Shown here: positions 1 through 11,525 of the stretch, piece after piece | Layout of the letters: each line of letters begins with the position of its first letter | Numbering within the stretch: the first letter of the stretch is position 1 | Assembly (NCBI GenBank): GCA_009193035.1 | Contig: SWDT01000070.1 | Location: forward strand, 434,001-498,000 | Direction of reading: 5' to 3' | DNA length: 64,000 nucleotides | Source of the DNA: Halicephalobus mephisto | Lineage: Eukaryota; Nematoda; Chromadorea; Rhabditida; Panagrolaimidae | Notes under the pieces: model-generated | The model's database searches: none | Told to the model about the DNA's origin: nothing | Seen by the model: the letters and a program-made list of their open reading frames with translations, nothing else | Position numbers and translations under genes: made by a program

Positions 1-868
1 ATTCACGTTGGCTAAACTCTCGGCAAGACCTACTTTAAGTTTGAGTTTGGATTATTTGAGTTTTCTAAGTTTAGGTTTAAATATTTTATCGAAATTTTTT
101 ATTGAAATTGAGAATCCTAAAATTAAAAAAAATAAAAATCAAGTTTTTTAAAAGTTGACATTTGTCCAATTTTTGAGTTTTAATAACCACGATTGACATT
201 GAGGTACATTTCTCCAAATTTCTAAAATATTGAAAATTCTAAATTAAAAAAAATAATTTAAAAAATTTTAAAAAACGTTTTGCCAATTTTTAAAACATTT
301 TCAATAATTGTATTTGATATCAAGATACATTTCGTCAAATTTCCAAAATATTAAAAATCCTAAATTAAAAAAATTAAAAAATTAAAGTAAAATTTAAAAC
401 GTTAAATAAAATTTGTCCAATTTTTGAGTATTAATAACCACGATTGGCATTGAGGTACATTTCTCCAAATTTCTAAAATATTGAAAATCCTAAAATTAAG
501 AAAAAAATAATTTTTTAAATTTTTAATTACGTTTTTCCAATTTTTAAAATCTCCAAAATTCGTGATTGGCATTGGGGTACATTTCGCCAAATTTCCAAAA
601 TATTGAAAATCCTAAAATTAAAAAAATAATTTTTTAAATTTTTAATTACGTTTTTCCAATTTTTAAAATCTCCAAAATTCGTGATTGGCATTGGGGTACA
701 TTTCGCCAATATTTTTCGAAAACTTTGATTTTTGTGCTTCCTGAGATAAAAATGGTTAAAAATTTTTTTCATACTTGTTGTTGATCTCAGAAATGATCTA
801 TGACGTAGAAGAGAAGATTGTTTGTCGATTTGCTCACCTGTACACTTTTCAGCTTTCTTATCTACCAT
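1..868 (-). CDS. Candidate 5' end of a gene truncated by the left edge
   Basis: Two exons can be proposed on the minus strand. Exon 1 (868-838) reads MVDKKAEKCT plus one base and ends at a GTGAGC donor. It lies six bases after an ATTATCAG acceptor at 875-876 that could be a spliced-leader site. After an intron of about 0.8 kb, a TAG acceptor at 30-31 opens an exon running off the window. Its two leading bases complete the split codon, and the open frame continues GLAESLANVN. The phase match, donor and acceptor are visible, but only about 20 residues can be read, so no family can be assigned. The intron is filled by a tandem repeat of about 124 bp. The alternative is a chance open frame next to the divergent promoter region. 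Confidence 0.35.
155..715. repeat. Tandem repeat, about 124 bp, five degenerate copies
   Basis: Each copy holds a segment like CCACGATTGGCATTGAGGTA followed by AT-rich spacer. Copies begin near 165, 282, 412, 531 and 650. Two of the last copies are nearly identical. The array lies in the proposed intron of the left-edge gene, and antisense reading of it produces spurious small open frames. Confidence 0.75.
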
Positions 869-874
869 ACTATT

Positions 875-2450
875 CTGATAATATATAATTTAACTAGAAT
901 TCCAATGAACTTCCAAAACCTAATATAGGATTCTGAAACCGTTGAAAATTCTATAAAAATTTCGAAAATGCTCCAAAATTAAAAATTTTTAAACATTCAA
1001 AAATTTAAAAAATTCCATAAAAAGTTGAAAATCTTTCAAAATTAAAAAAATTCTAAAATTAAAAAAATTTCAAAAATTTGAATAATTAACTTTTTTTTAA
1101 ATTTTATTTTTTAAAATTATGATTTTGTGAAAATTTAATAAAATTATAAAGTTAAAATTTTTTAAAATTCGTGTCAAGACCATTTCGCAACAAAACCGAT
1201 TTTTATTTTTATGACCGGAATTCCGTAAAAATTTCATCATCTAGTTTACATTTTTGAAATCTTCCAGAATTCAATGAAAAAAAATTTAAAATCTATTTTT
1301 ATACAAAAATTTTATTTTTTAATAACAATTTTAAAATTTTAAATCTTAAATTTTTATTTTTTTAATAATAATTTTAAAATTTTCCTGAAATCTTAAATGT
1401 TAAATTTTAAAATTTTCCTAAAATATTAAATGTTAAATTTTTATTTTTTAAAAATAATTTTTAAACTTTTTCTAAAATTTTAAATGTTAAATTTTTATTT
1501 TTTTTAAATTTTTCTAAAATGTTAATTAATTTTTAATTTTTAAAAAATATAATTTTCAAATAATCAATTTTAAAATTAAAAAATAATTAAAAATGCCAAA
1601 AATGATTCACGGAAAGCAGCTGCTGACACTTGAGGGCACGATGTCCTTTATTTTTAAAAAAGATCAAAAATATTTTTTTTTATTTTTTGTGTTTTAATTT
1701 TTTCTATGAAAAACTGATAGGGTTATTTGTGACGTAAACAATTTTCGTAGTTATTGGGTTATTTCTGGGTTGGATTATTCCGGGCAACTTTTCCTTTTCA
1801 TTAAAGCATTAATCTTGTCTTTGTTGATTCCGGTTTTGTGTTCTTATTGGTCAGAGATCGGACTTCGTTAGGACCGGGCGTCTTTAGACTTATCGGAAAA
1901 CCGAATTGATTTTTCTCGGTGCAAATTGAAACCCAACTGTCAAATAATTTTATAAAAATCTACAAAATAATAAAATTATTTTTAACAATTTTTAATGTAG
2001 AATTTAAATAATTTTAAAAATTAATTAAATTTGAAATTTTAAAAATTAATTAAATTTGAAATTATTTAAAATTTTAAAAATTAATTAAATTTGAAATTTG
2101 AAATTGTTTAAAATTTTAAAAATTAATTAAATTTGAAATTTTAAAAATTGATTAATTTGGAAAATTTTAAATTAAAAATAATTTTAATTTTTAAAAATTT
2201 CAAAATAAATTTAATTTTTGGATTTATTTAAAATAAAAATTTTTAAATTACTTTATTTTTTTCGTTTTTTATGGATTATTTTGTTTATTGAAATTATATT
2301 TTAATAACTTCCGTTCTTTGTTGTCTGTTTATATAAAAAATTTGTTTTGTCAGTAATTGAATTTATTTTCGATGATTTTTGAAAAGGGAAATTTTAGTTT
2401 TAAAAAATCCCAAAATTTAAAAAATTTACAAAAAAAGCATTTTGCAAAAT
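875..2450. promoter_or_regulatory. Divergent intergenic region with a non-repetitive island
   Basis: No gene was found here. Most of the stretch is A/T homopolymer-like sequence. The segment at about 1600-1930 stands out by higher complexity and G+C. It contains a CAGCTG E-box, a TGACGTAA site near 1730, an inverted CCAAT (ATTGG) and a CTTATC GATA-type core. It lies between the left-edge minus-strand candidate and the plus-strand MATH/BTB gene, where a shared promoter would be expected. Its function is inferred from composition and position only. Confidence 0.3.
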
Positions 2451-2591
2451 TTTAATAACAAGGAAATTAGGTCTTTAGAATTAGAAAAAATTTAGGTCTT
2501 TTAGATTACAGAACTTTTAGCGTAGGTAGGATAGGTCTTACAAAGACCTTTGATTTTTTCAGTGGCTAAGTTAGGTCCTTCAAGGTCCTAG

Positions 2592-2880
2592 AATTTGAAT
2601 AAGATGGAAAATTAGATCCTTTAAAATTTTAAAATTTGAATAAGATGGAAAATTAGATTTTTTAAGGTCCTAAAACTGGAATAAGATGGAAAATTAAGCC
2701 CTTAAAGGTCCTAAAACTTGAATAACATGGAAAATTAGATCCTTTAAGGTTTTAAAATTTGAATAAGATGGGAAATTAAGCCCTTAAAGGTCCTAAAACT
2801 TGAATAAGATGGAAGATTAGATCCTTTAAGGTTTTAAAATTTGAATAAGATGGAAGATTAGATCTTTCTGGGTCTTGTGT
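2592..2880. repeat. Tandem repeat, 41-bp unit, about seven copies
   Basis: The unit TTGAATAAGATGGAAAATTA is followed by either GATCCTTTAAGG or AGCCCTTAAAGG, so two subtypes partly alternate. Successive TGAATAAGATGG cores are 41 bp apart. Confidence 0.75.
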
Positions 2881-3714
2881 AATTTTGAAATTTTTTTATA
2901 TTGAACAATAGATCTCTCAAGATCTTTAAAGCTTCGAAGTATCTAAACTTAGGTTCTTTCAAATCTTTCAATTTCAAAAAATAGATCCTTTAAGATCCAA
3001 AAATCTGAAAAAAGCTTTAATTTCTACTTAAACTCAATTTTGTTCTTTTTTTAGAAATACCAAAAATTATTAAATAAATTTTATTACTTTATAAGATCAG
3101 TCATCACCGTTTTGTTTTCGAGTAATGACTGGCAGTGTTTGGTCGACCAGTTGGCCATTTTTTCCTCCAATTTGTCTTGTTTATTTTTTTTTAAAATCAA
3201 AATTATTGATTTTTTAAAAATTTAACAAAAATTTATTTTTCTGGAATATATTTGCACGTTAGATAATCTCTCCCGTTTTTGTACAAAAGCAAAATGGACT
3301 GTCTGAATTGAGCTTTGGTCTTTTGAATAAATCCACTCAAGTCCTGAAAGAATTTTAAACGTTCACTTTTGGTCATTTTACGATTTACCTGGAGATTTAT
3401 CTTTTACGTGTCCATTTTTGCGTTTTATTGTTGGATTTTTGAATTAATTTAAAAAAAAATAAAATTTTTTAATGAATTTAAAAAAAATAAAATTTTTAAA
3501 TTAATTTAAAAAAAAAAATAAAATTCTTAAATTAATTTTAAAAAAAATAAAATTTTTTAATGAATTTAAAAAAAAATGAAATTCTTTAAATTTCGAAATT
3601 TTGTTAATTTTAATTAAAAATTTTTGGAACTGTTAGGATAGAAAGAGGAATATCACTAATCTTTACTCAATAATAAGACACAGACAATAATTATATCTCT
3701 TACCTCACAAAAGA

Positions 3715-4060
3715 CAACCGACGATCTCTTTCATGGACTACAGTATTCCATGGTTCTTGATTTTCAGGCAATCGGTTTAGGTCTTTTCTTTATAGTGTAG
3801 TTTTTGTCACAATATCTACATAACAAATTTCAATTCACAATAACGAGAATCTCATTCATGAACTACAGTATTCCGCACTCCCTGATTTTCAGGCAATTGC
3901 TTTAGGTCTTTTCTTTATAGTATAGTTTTTGTCGTAATATCTACATAACAAGTTTCAACACGATTAAAATTTTCACTCAAGTTCTACAGTATTCCGCATC
4001 CCCTGATTTTCAGGCAATCGCTTTAGGTCCTCTCTAATATAGTTTCTGTCCTAATGAGAA
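3715..4060. repeat. Tandem repeat, 121-125 bp, three copies
   Basis: Each copy carries CTACAGTATTCC, then CTGATTTTCAGGCAAT and TTTAGGTC. The CTACAGTATTCC cores are at 3738, 3863 and 3984. It lies in the upstream region of the MATH/BTB gene. Confidence 0.8.
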
Positions 4061-4364
4061 TATTTTAAAATCCAACAGAAAATTTTGAAATTATTTGAAA
4101 TTCTGTAAAATTTTCTAGAATTTAACAGAAAATTCTGGAGTTTTGTAGCATTTAAAATAAAACTTTAAAACATTTCAGAATCCCATAAAAAATTAAAATT
4201 TTCTAGAAAATAATGGAAATTTGCATTTTGCATAATTTTATAAATTCGTTTGGAATTTTCGATAATCACATGAAAAAATTTCAAACGTCTCATGAACTAG
4301 TGGAAATTTCTGGAATAAAAATTTGAAATTTAGAGGTCTATAAATTCACATAAAAATTCTATAA

Positions 4365-4795
4365 TTTTATTTATTTTTAAATTTATTTAACTAGTATACT
4401 GTAGAAATTTTTTAGAATTTAAAACAAATTTTAAATATTTTAGAATTTTGCAGGTTTCTAGAATCCGAAATTTGAGAAATTTGTGTCGAAAAAATTTTAC
4501 AGAAAAATAATTTTTTATTTATTTAACTAGTATACTATAAAATTTTCTGGAATTTTTTTAAAAAAATTTCAAATCTTCTGAAATCCGAAATTTGAGAAAT
4601 TCGTATCGAAAAAATTTTACAGAAAAATAATTTTTTATTTTTATATTTATTTAATTAGTATACTGTAAAATTTTTAAGGATTTTCTAAAATTAAAAGAAA
4701 ATTTTAAATCTTCTAGAATTTTACAGAAGCTTTTAGAATCCAGAATCCATGGTTTGAGAAATTCGTGTCGAGATAATTTTCTGATTTTAATTTTT
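4365..4795. repeat. Tandem repeat, about 125 bp, three copies
   Basis: Each copy includes ATTTATTTAACTAGTATACT, a segment of unique spacing, and TTTGAGAAATTCGTGTCGA. The last copy ends just before the first exon of the MATH/BTB gene. Confidence 0.7.
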
Positions 4796-4826
4796 TATTT
4801 TCTACAGTAATTTGATTAATGACAAG

Positions 4827-4834
4827 ATTTCAGA
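4827..4834 (+). other. Probable spliced-leader acceptor of the MATH/BTB gene
   Basis: ATTTCAG ends at 4833, one base before the ATG. It matches the nematode 3' splice consensus, and no convincing upstream exon is seen. An upstream non-coding exon cannot be excluded. Confidence 0.5.
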
Positions 4835-7800
4835 ATGGCATCTAGCGGAGGCAGTCATGGAACGGTTACTTCAGATGTATCAGTAAAATCGGACAGAATA
4901 AAATTCAAATATGTTTGGCCTGTTAGGATTGTTCAAAGACAGTTAAATCATAATGACGCGGTTATTTTGCATATATCTCCAAAATTCGCGACTGTTTTTG
5001 ATCATGTAGCTTTTCAATGGACTGTAAAAATGCATGGATCTGCTAATTTGGTAAATTTTGATTTTATTTTAAAAGTTATTAAAATAATTTTTTAATACCG
5101 TAATAATGACAATTTTTAGAATTTTTATTTTTAAAAATTATTAATTCCCAACACGATTCCCTGGTTACCGTAAAATACGCGGGATTTTTAAATGATTGTT
5201 TTTAAAAGTCCCGACGCGATTTCTTGTATACTGTAATAAGAATGGTTTTAAAAATTATTAACTCCCAACACGATTCCCTGGTTACCGTAAAATACGCGGG
5301 ATTTTTAAATGATTGTTTTTAAAAACGCTGAGATTCCCAACACGCGAAAGTATGATTACTATATTGCCCGGGAATTTTGAATTTTTTACATTTTTTAAAA
5401 TTCCTCGATTTTTGATTTTATCATCAATATTCCTTGTAGGATTCTGATGACGTAGATGAAGTAAACGGATGTCCTGACTACATTGCTTTTTCGCTTTATC
5501 TCGTGGATGGACCGATTTCAGTGGTGGATGTGAATGCTCGGATCGACGTTATTCCTAATCACGGATCTCCGGTTCTTCATTCAAAATCAGAATTTCGAGA
5601 AGAAAATCAAACAGAAGACATTAGAGTTCTTAGAGGAAAAGAAACTGAAGTTAATCAACCAGATAAAGAAAAATTGTCCACGTATATTAAAGACAGAATC
5701 GGCAGAGTTGTTCGACTTTCTTTGATCGTTGAGATGGATTATAGCTTGTTCAAAACTGACAAATACCTCAATGCAGTATCCCCGACTCCAGTCCACTCGT
5801 TTTTGACTGCAAATTATCGAGCAAGAGTCAAGTCAAAAATATGGAAAAAACGATGCAAACAATCAGGAAAAAGGTAAGCTTTCCATATATGAATTTTATT
5901 TTTCATATATTAATTTTGGTTTTTATATATGAATTTTAATTTTTTATAGGTTAATTTTTTATTTTTATATATGGATTTTATTTTTCATATATTAATTTTG
6001 TTTTTTATAGGTTAATTTTTAGTTTTTATATATGGATTTTGTTTTTTATATATTAATTTTGTTTTTTATATATGGATTTTGTTTTTTGTACATTAGTTTT
6101 TAATTTTCACTTAAATTTCAGACCAAGAAGTGCTTCAGAAGGCAATACGGGCAAGTTTGATCTAGAGCATGCTTTCAATCGGGTCATGGAGCGGGAACGA
6201 GAACGACTAGAAACGATTCAACAAGAACCTTCAGAATCGAGTTCAAAAACTGAACAGAACAACGGAGTAGAACCTCATCCAGTAGTTAAAATCAATGCCC
6301 CTCCAGATGCGAACGAGAACAAAGGAGAACATTTGTTCAAACAACTCCTTGTTGCTTGTTGTGATTCTTGCGAAAGAAGAGCTTCTGTCGTGACTGCCAC
6401 TTCTACAGAAGAACTTGATAGTGACGATGAAAGTGGAGAAGAAAGTGAAAATGGAGAAGACGAAGATGCCAACACTTTTGAGTGTTTAGAAGAAAACAAG
6501 GCTGAGATCCATGATGTAAGTTAAAATTAACCTTAATTCAAGTATTTCTAAAATGAGTTATTCAAGTATGTAGTAATAATAGTAACTTCGAAGTTCCATA
6601 ACTAATAGTGTCTTCATCTTAGGATCTTTTATTATTTGATTAATGTTAATTCAAGTATTTCTAAAATGAGTTATTCAAGTTTTTAGTAATAATAGTAACT
6701 TCGAAGTTCCATGATTAATAGTGTTTTCATCTTAGGATCTTTTATTATCTGATTAACCTTAATTTAAGCATTTCTAAAATGAGTTATTCAAGTATGTAGT
6801 AATAATAGTAACTTCGAAATTCCATGATTAATAGTGTCTTCGTCTTAGGATCTTTTACCTTTGTTGTATGGTTAATATTGAAGTAAATTTACTTTATTAT
6901 TTTTGAAGTAAATCAATTTTCAGTAATAGTAACTTTAACATCTCATGACTAATAGTGTTTTTGTCTTAGGATCTTTTACTTTTACCATATAGTTAATTTT
7001 AAAATAGTCATTTCTAAAATGAACTAATGGACTTTTTAGTAATGTAGTAACTTTGGCAGTTTGTTACTGATTAGATACTAGTTTTTAATATTTTGTCAAC
7101 TTTTTTTGTGTCATCTATCATTGTTGTCGTGGTTGACGAAAGTGGTCCTAACACGAAAATTTCATTAGTCATAAAATGCCAAATTTATTTTTAACTAGAA
7201 AATTAATTATTATATTTTAGAAATAATAATATGAATTTATTCTAAAATTACTGTATACTGAAATAGAGTGATCTTGGCACGAAAATAATAAGTCACAAAA
7301 TGCCAAATTTAATACTATAAAGTTAATTCTTTTATTTTAAAAAAATCAAATTTATTCTAAAATTACTGTATATTGAAATTTTAAAAATCCCAACACGAAA
7401 ATAAAATTTTTTTAAATATAATTTTAACAAAAAAGTTAATATTTAATTTTCTATAATTTTTTCAGACTTTGGCCAATATGTATTTTAATAGAATAGCCCT
7501 TCCCGAGATGGAATTTGTTGAAGATTTTGCAAATTTTCTCATTGATGCAGAAATGAATGATTTGCCTGTTTTGAAACGGGCCTGTGAACGTTATCTTTGT
7601 GGAGAATTAAGTAGCGTAAGTAATTTAAAAATTTTTAAAATTAATTTCACATTTTTTAAAAAATTAATTAATTTCATATTTTTTAAAAAATTAATTAATT
7701 ACATATTTTTAAAATTAATTAATTTCACATTTTTTAAAATTAATTTTATAATTTTTAAAATTAATTAATTTCATATTTTTTAAAATTAATTAATTTCATA

Positions 7801-8636
7801 TTTTTTAAAAATTAATTAATTTCACATTTTTTAAAATTAATTTTATAATTTTTAAAATTAATTAACTTCACATTTTCTAAAAATTAATTAATTTCATATT
7901 TTTAAAATTAATTAATTTTATAATTTTTTATACAAAAAAATTACTTTTTTAAAGAAAAATTAGTTTTAGATCTTTAAAAATATCTAAAATAGTTTTATTT
8001 GTGGGTTATGAATCTGAAATCAAATTTGAATTTGATTTGCAAAATAAGAAATTTTAAAAACTTAATTTTCTGATGTTAGAATTTTTAGATTTTATTACTT
8101 TATTCTAGAAATTTTTTGATTTTAATTTTTTAAATTTCTAAATTTTAAATTTTTTAGAAAAGAGATTTGTTGACTTCATTATTGCTGGATTTATTATTCC
8201 TAGCTATGCTTTTTGATTTACCGATTATGAAATCCATACTTCTGACAGAATTGACTGAAAGATGTGATGAATTTTCAAATGTCGATGAATTACTCAAACA
8301 GGACGAGTACCAGTAAGTTTTTTAAATTTAAATTAAAAATAAAAGTTAAAAATTGTGTAAAAAATTCGAATTAAAAAATAAAACTTAAAAAATTATTAAT
8401 AAATTTAAGAAGAAATTTAAAAATAAGTAACTTTAAAAAATAAAATTTATTTAAAGAAATTAGAAATAAATAAAAAATGTTAAAAATTGGAAATAAAATT
8501 TAAAAAAAAATAATAAATTTATTTCAGAAAATTGGATAAACGAATTCGTCAAATGAGCGACAGAAATCTCGTTGATCTGATTGACGAATGCAGAAAATTC
8601 CGAGAGCAGCAACGTCGAGTTGAAGTTCTCTCTTGA
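4835..8636 (+). CDS. MATH-like / BTB domain protein, six exons
   Basis: The exons are 4835-5050, 5440-5873, 6122-6515, 7466-7615, 8158-8312 and 8528-8636, giving 485 residues with every junction in phase. Residues ~20-135 resemble a MATH (TRAF-like) fold, with alternating strands around FKYVWPVRIV, VAFQWTVKMHG and DYIAFSLYLVDG. Residues ~217-345 are a charged linker with a strongly acidic run of D/E/S/G. Residues ~345-440 match the second half of a BTB domain and its C-terminal helices: TLANMYFNRIALPEMEF and then LPVLKRACERYL. In nematodes such proteins usually act as Cullin-3 E3 ligase substrate adaptors, so that role is inferred from the family. The usual BTB start is hard to see, so the BTB is divergent or split by the acidic insert. 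The start ATG lies one base after a TTTCAG acceptor at 4831-4833, consistent with spliced-leader trans-splicing. An AATAAA follows 20 bases after the stop. Confidence 0.85.
5141..5325. repeat. Two-copy direct repeat in intron 1 of the MATH/BTB gene
   Basis: The segment CCCAACACGATTCCCTGGTT plus ACCGTAAAATACGCGGG occurs twice about 117 bp apart. Between the copies is a diverged third version with CCCGACGCGATTTCTTGTATA. Confidence 0.75.
5880..6110. repeat. Tandem repeat in intron 2 of the MATH/BTB gene
   Basis: Alternating ATATATGGATTTT and ATATATTAATTTTG units fill this intron. Confidence 0.6.
6530..7015. repeat. Tandem repeat, about 113 bp, four copies, in intron 3
   Basis: Units contain GAGTTATTCAAGT, AATAATAGTAACTTCGAAG and CTTAGGATCTTTTA. 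The first three GAGTTATTCA cores are at about 6555, 6668 and 6781; the fourth copy is diverged. Confidence 0.8.
7620..7925. repeat. Low-complexity repeat in intron 4
   Basis: Repeated AAAATTAATTAATTTCATAT-type units. It reads open in one frame after the donor at 7616, but this is not coding. Confidence 0.6.
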
Positions 8637-8655
8637 TATTCAAGACAATTATCAC

Positions 8656-8661
8656 AATAAA
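8656..8661 (+). terminator. Poly(A) signal of the MATH/BTB gene
   Basis: Canonical AATAAA, 20 bases after the TGA at 8634-8636. In such an AT-rich sequence this motif alone is weak, but the spacing fits the short 3' UTRs of nematodes. Confidence 0.5.
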
Positions 8662-9250
8662 TCGAAAAATAATCCTTAAAATTTTAAAGTTTTTTTTGTA
8701 CAAACAAAGCTGCCTTCAAGGATTACTGTAGTGTTAGTTATGATTTATGAGGTATGATTAATATATGGTTATTAATCCTCGAGGATGGACGGGGGGTTCT
8801 GTACTTCGGATGGCCTTGATATGGAAGTTTCAGATATACTTTGATGAATATATTTAAAAAATTAATTAAAAATCGTTATTGAAAAAGGAAATCTTCACGT
8901 AGATTACTGTAGTTTTTAAAAATTTCATCGAAATTCGTGTTGATATAATTTTAAAAAAGTTTGTTTTTGAATTTTATGAATGATATGAGTTTTTACAATT
9001 TTATGAATTTTGTTGGGAAATTTTTGTGAGAACATTGAGCATTTGTTTACTGGAGAATAGTCATCAGTGCTTCGTTTTACTGAAGTTGGAAGTTGGTCAT
9101 CAAAATTCGACATCAAAGCTGATGATTTGAGTTCGAGATTGAAATTTTGAATTTTCGTAATAACGCACAACTCAGATTATTTTTGATTAGAAAAATCTAT
9201 ATATCAAATTATGTAAATTTAGGTAGAATTTTTGAAATGGAAAAAATCCA
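8662..9250. other. Intergenic island, no gene recognised
   Basis: The stretch 8690-8850 is of mixed composition (TTCAAGGATTACTGTAGTGT, then CCTCGAGGATGGACGGGGGG). It may be distal 3' UTR or regulatory DNA. A minus-strand open frame of 81 codons at 8925-9170 has no recognisable domain or splice context and was not accepted as a gene. Confidence 0.3.
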
Positions 9251-9340
9251 CAAATCCTGTCTCAGCACGAAAAGCCTAAATTTTGATGGTCAACTTTGAT
9301 GACTAACTTTGAAGCTGAATTCTGATGGTCAACTTTAACT

Positions 9341-9570
9341 TTGAAGCCGAAGTTTGAAGTCAAAGTTGACCATCAAAGTTCGAAATTGAAGTTTAAAATC
9401 AAACTTTGACGATCAACTTTGACTTCAAATTTTGGCTTCAAACTTTTATGATCAAATTTGAAGCTGAAGTTTGAAATCAAAGTTAATCACCAAAGTTTGA
9501 AATTGAAGTTTGAAGTCAAACTTTAACAATCAACTTTGACTTCAAACTTTGATGATCAACTTTGACGATA
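9341..9570. repeat. Inverted repeat of TTTGAAGTCAAAGTTGA-type units
   Basis: The arm at 9355-9380 is almost the reverse complement of 9402-9427: 24 of 26 positions pair around a 21-base loop. Partial pairing continues outwards. Further GAAGTCAAA / TTTGACTTC pairs follow to about 9570, so the block could fold into long hairpins if transcribed. Confidence 0.65.
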
Positions 9571-9839
9571 TGGAACACAGGATATCATCGAAAATCTTCA
9601 TTTTGTAATGTTGAACAGTGATCTCGATCCTTGTTTAGAGATTTATTAAATCAGGATACAAACGGTATTTTTCCAACCAGTCATCATTTATTTTTTATTT
9701 TTTTAAATTTCTTATATTTTCGACAAAAATAGAGAAACCATTTTGTGAATGAACGTATTTTTTTAAAATTTTTCGTCATCGATCGAAAAATTTAAGAATA
9801 ACTGCGCAGCTTTCTCGAGAACTCTCTTTGCTTTTCAAA

Positions 9840-10176
9840 ATCCATCAGTTTTCAAAATCAATCGGTTTTTGAAATTCATTGATTTTCAAAATCTATTGAT
9901 TTTCGGAATTCATTGATTTTAGAAATTCATCGATTTTAGAAATTCATCGATTTTCGAAATTAATTGATTTTAGAAATTCATCGATTTTAGAAATTCATCG
10001 ATTTTAGAAATTCTTTGGTTTTCGGAATTCATTGATTTTAGAAATTCATCGATTTTAGAAATTCTTTGGTTTTCGGAATTCATCGATTTTAGAAATCTAT
10101 TAATTTTCGGAATACATTAATTTTCGGAATTCATTGATTTTAGAAATTCTTTGGTTTTCGAAATTCATCGATTTTA
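9840..10176. repeat. Minisatellite upstream of the taxilin-like gene
   Basis: About 17 copies of a unit near TAGAAATTCATCGATTT, about 19-20 bp long, run almost to the start codon at 10181. They occupy the proximal promoter position. Confidence 0.8.
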
Positions 10177-10180
10177 GCAG

Positions 10181-10591
10181 ATGACTGCAGTCGAGGATTT
10201 AAAAGCGCCGATTTTGGATTCTTTGTCCCGGACGAAAGAGGAGGAAAGGATCAACTACCTTATTGATTCTCTCATCGAGGCCAAAATTAAATCTAAATCT
10301 GAATCTGAACAACTTCAGAATGCCCAAATTCACATAACTCAAGTAAGTTTTTGTTTTTTTTTTAAATTTAAAATTTTTCTTTAGTTAGAAAAAAAAGTGA
10401 AATTTTTGGAGGAAATGCTGTCCAAAACAGAAGTGGCAAAAACGAAATTCCAAGATCTCTGTCGAGTCCTGAATGAATCCGCGAAGGAAATCCAGGAAAA
10501 CAGCAAAAAGAAAATAGAATTACTCCAGGAACAACATCAATTAGCTTTGGACAAATTCAGAAAATTCACAGATCCAGAAAATAAAAAATAA
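10181..10591 (+). CDS. Small coiled-coil protein resembling part of taxilin
   Basis: Two exons, 10181-10342 and 10385-10591, are separated by a 42-base intron with a GTAAGT donor and TTTAG acceptor. They encode 122 residues. The protein is Lys/Glu rich and almost wholly helical in appearance, with heptad-like stretches (LEKKVKFLEEMLSKTEVAK). The segment KTKFQDLCRVLNESAKEIQE resembles the taxilin motif around its conserved LCR, so a syntaxin-binding or vesicle role is possible by family. Taxilins are usually several hundred residues long. This reading frame stops soon after the motif, with no later donor, so it is either a reduced paralog or a truncated copy. The ATG follows an AGCAG acceptor directly. 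No obvious missing exon was seen in the next 10 kb. Confidence 0.6.
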
Positions 10592-10604
10592 TTTTCACCA
10601 AAAC

Positions 10605-11015
10605 TGTCAACTTTAAAATCCGATTTTTGAATTCAGAAATTAAATAAATTTTTAAAGATATTTAACTTTGAATTTTCATTAATTTTCAAGTTTCTTCAAC
10701 TTCAGAATCCGATTTTTGAAGTTTTTTAAATTAAGAAGTTAAATAAATTTTTTAAAATATTCAACTTCAGAAGTTAGTCTAATTTTCGAACATCTTCAAC
10801 TTCAGAATCCGATTTTCGAATAAATTTTAATTCAGAAGTTAAATAAATTTTTAAAGATATTTAATTTTGAATTTTTATTAATTTTCAAGTTTCTTCAACT
10901 TCAGAATCCGATTTTCGAATAAATTTTAATTCAGAAATTAAATAAATTTTTAAAGATATTTAACTTCGAATTTTCATCAATTTTCAAATATATTCAACTT
11001 CAGAATCTGAAATTT
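10605..11015. repeat. Degenerate tandem repeat downstream of the taxilin-like gene
   Basis: Units of roughly 100-125 bp contain CTTCAACTTCAGAATCCGAT and TAAATAAATTTTTAAAGATA. Three to four copies are present. Confidence 0.65.
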
Positions 11016-11194
11016 AAATTTATTTCGTTTTAAAATTTAATTTTTAAATTAATTTCACTTCAGAAGTCATATTTATTTTTGACAATTAAGTATTTCTAGA
11101 AGATTTGAAATTTCTATGATTTTCAAAATTAAAATTAATTTGAAAAATAAATTTTTAAAACTTGTATCGAAAAACATTTTTATTTTTTGTCATT

Positions 11195-11525
11195 GATATA
11201 TGAAACTCAGCTTTTTTCATTTTTGATATATGAGAATTTAATTTTTTAAAGTTGTTGATATATGAAATTTAATTTTTTTAAGTTCTTGATATGTGAAATT
11301 TAATTTTTTTAAGTTCTTCATATATAAAACTTAACTTTTGTAAGTTTTGATGTACGAAATTTAACTTTTTTTAAGTTTTGATATATGAAATTTAATTTTT
11401 TAAAGTTCTTGATATATAAAACTTAACTTTTTTTAAGTTTTTGATATGTGAAATTTAACTTTTTTCATTTTTGATATATGAAATTTAACTTTTTTAAAGT
11501 TTTTGATATATGAAACTTATTTAAA
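11195..11525. repeat. Tandem repeat, about 35-bp unit
   Basis: Repeats of TTGATATATGAAATTTAATT followed by TTTTAAGTTC, in about nine copies with small indels. Confidence 0.75.

Noticed and set aside
402..868. Two overlapping minus-strand frames of 62 and 113 codons
   Set aside because: Most of their length translates copies of the 124-bp tandem repeat. Only the first ten codons (868-838) are kept as a candidate exon.
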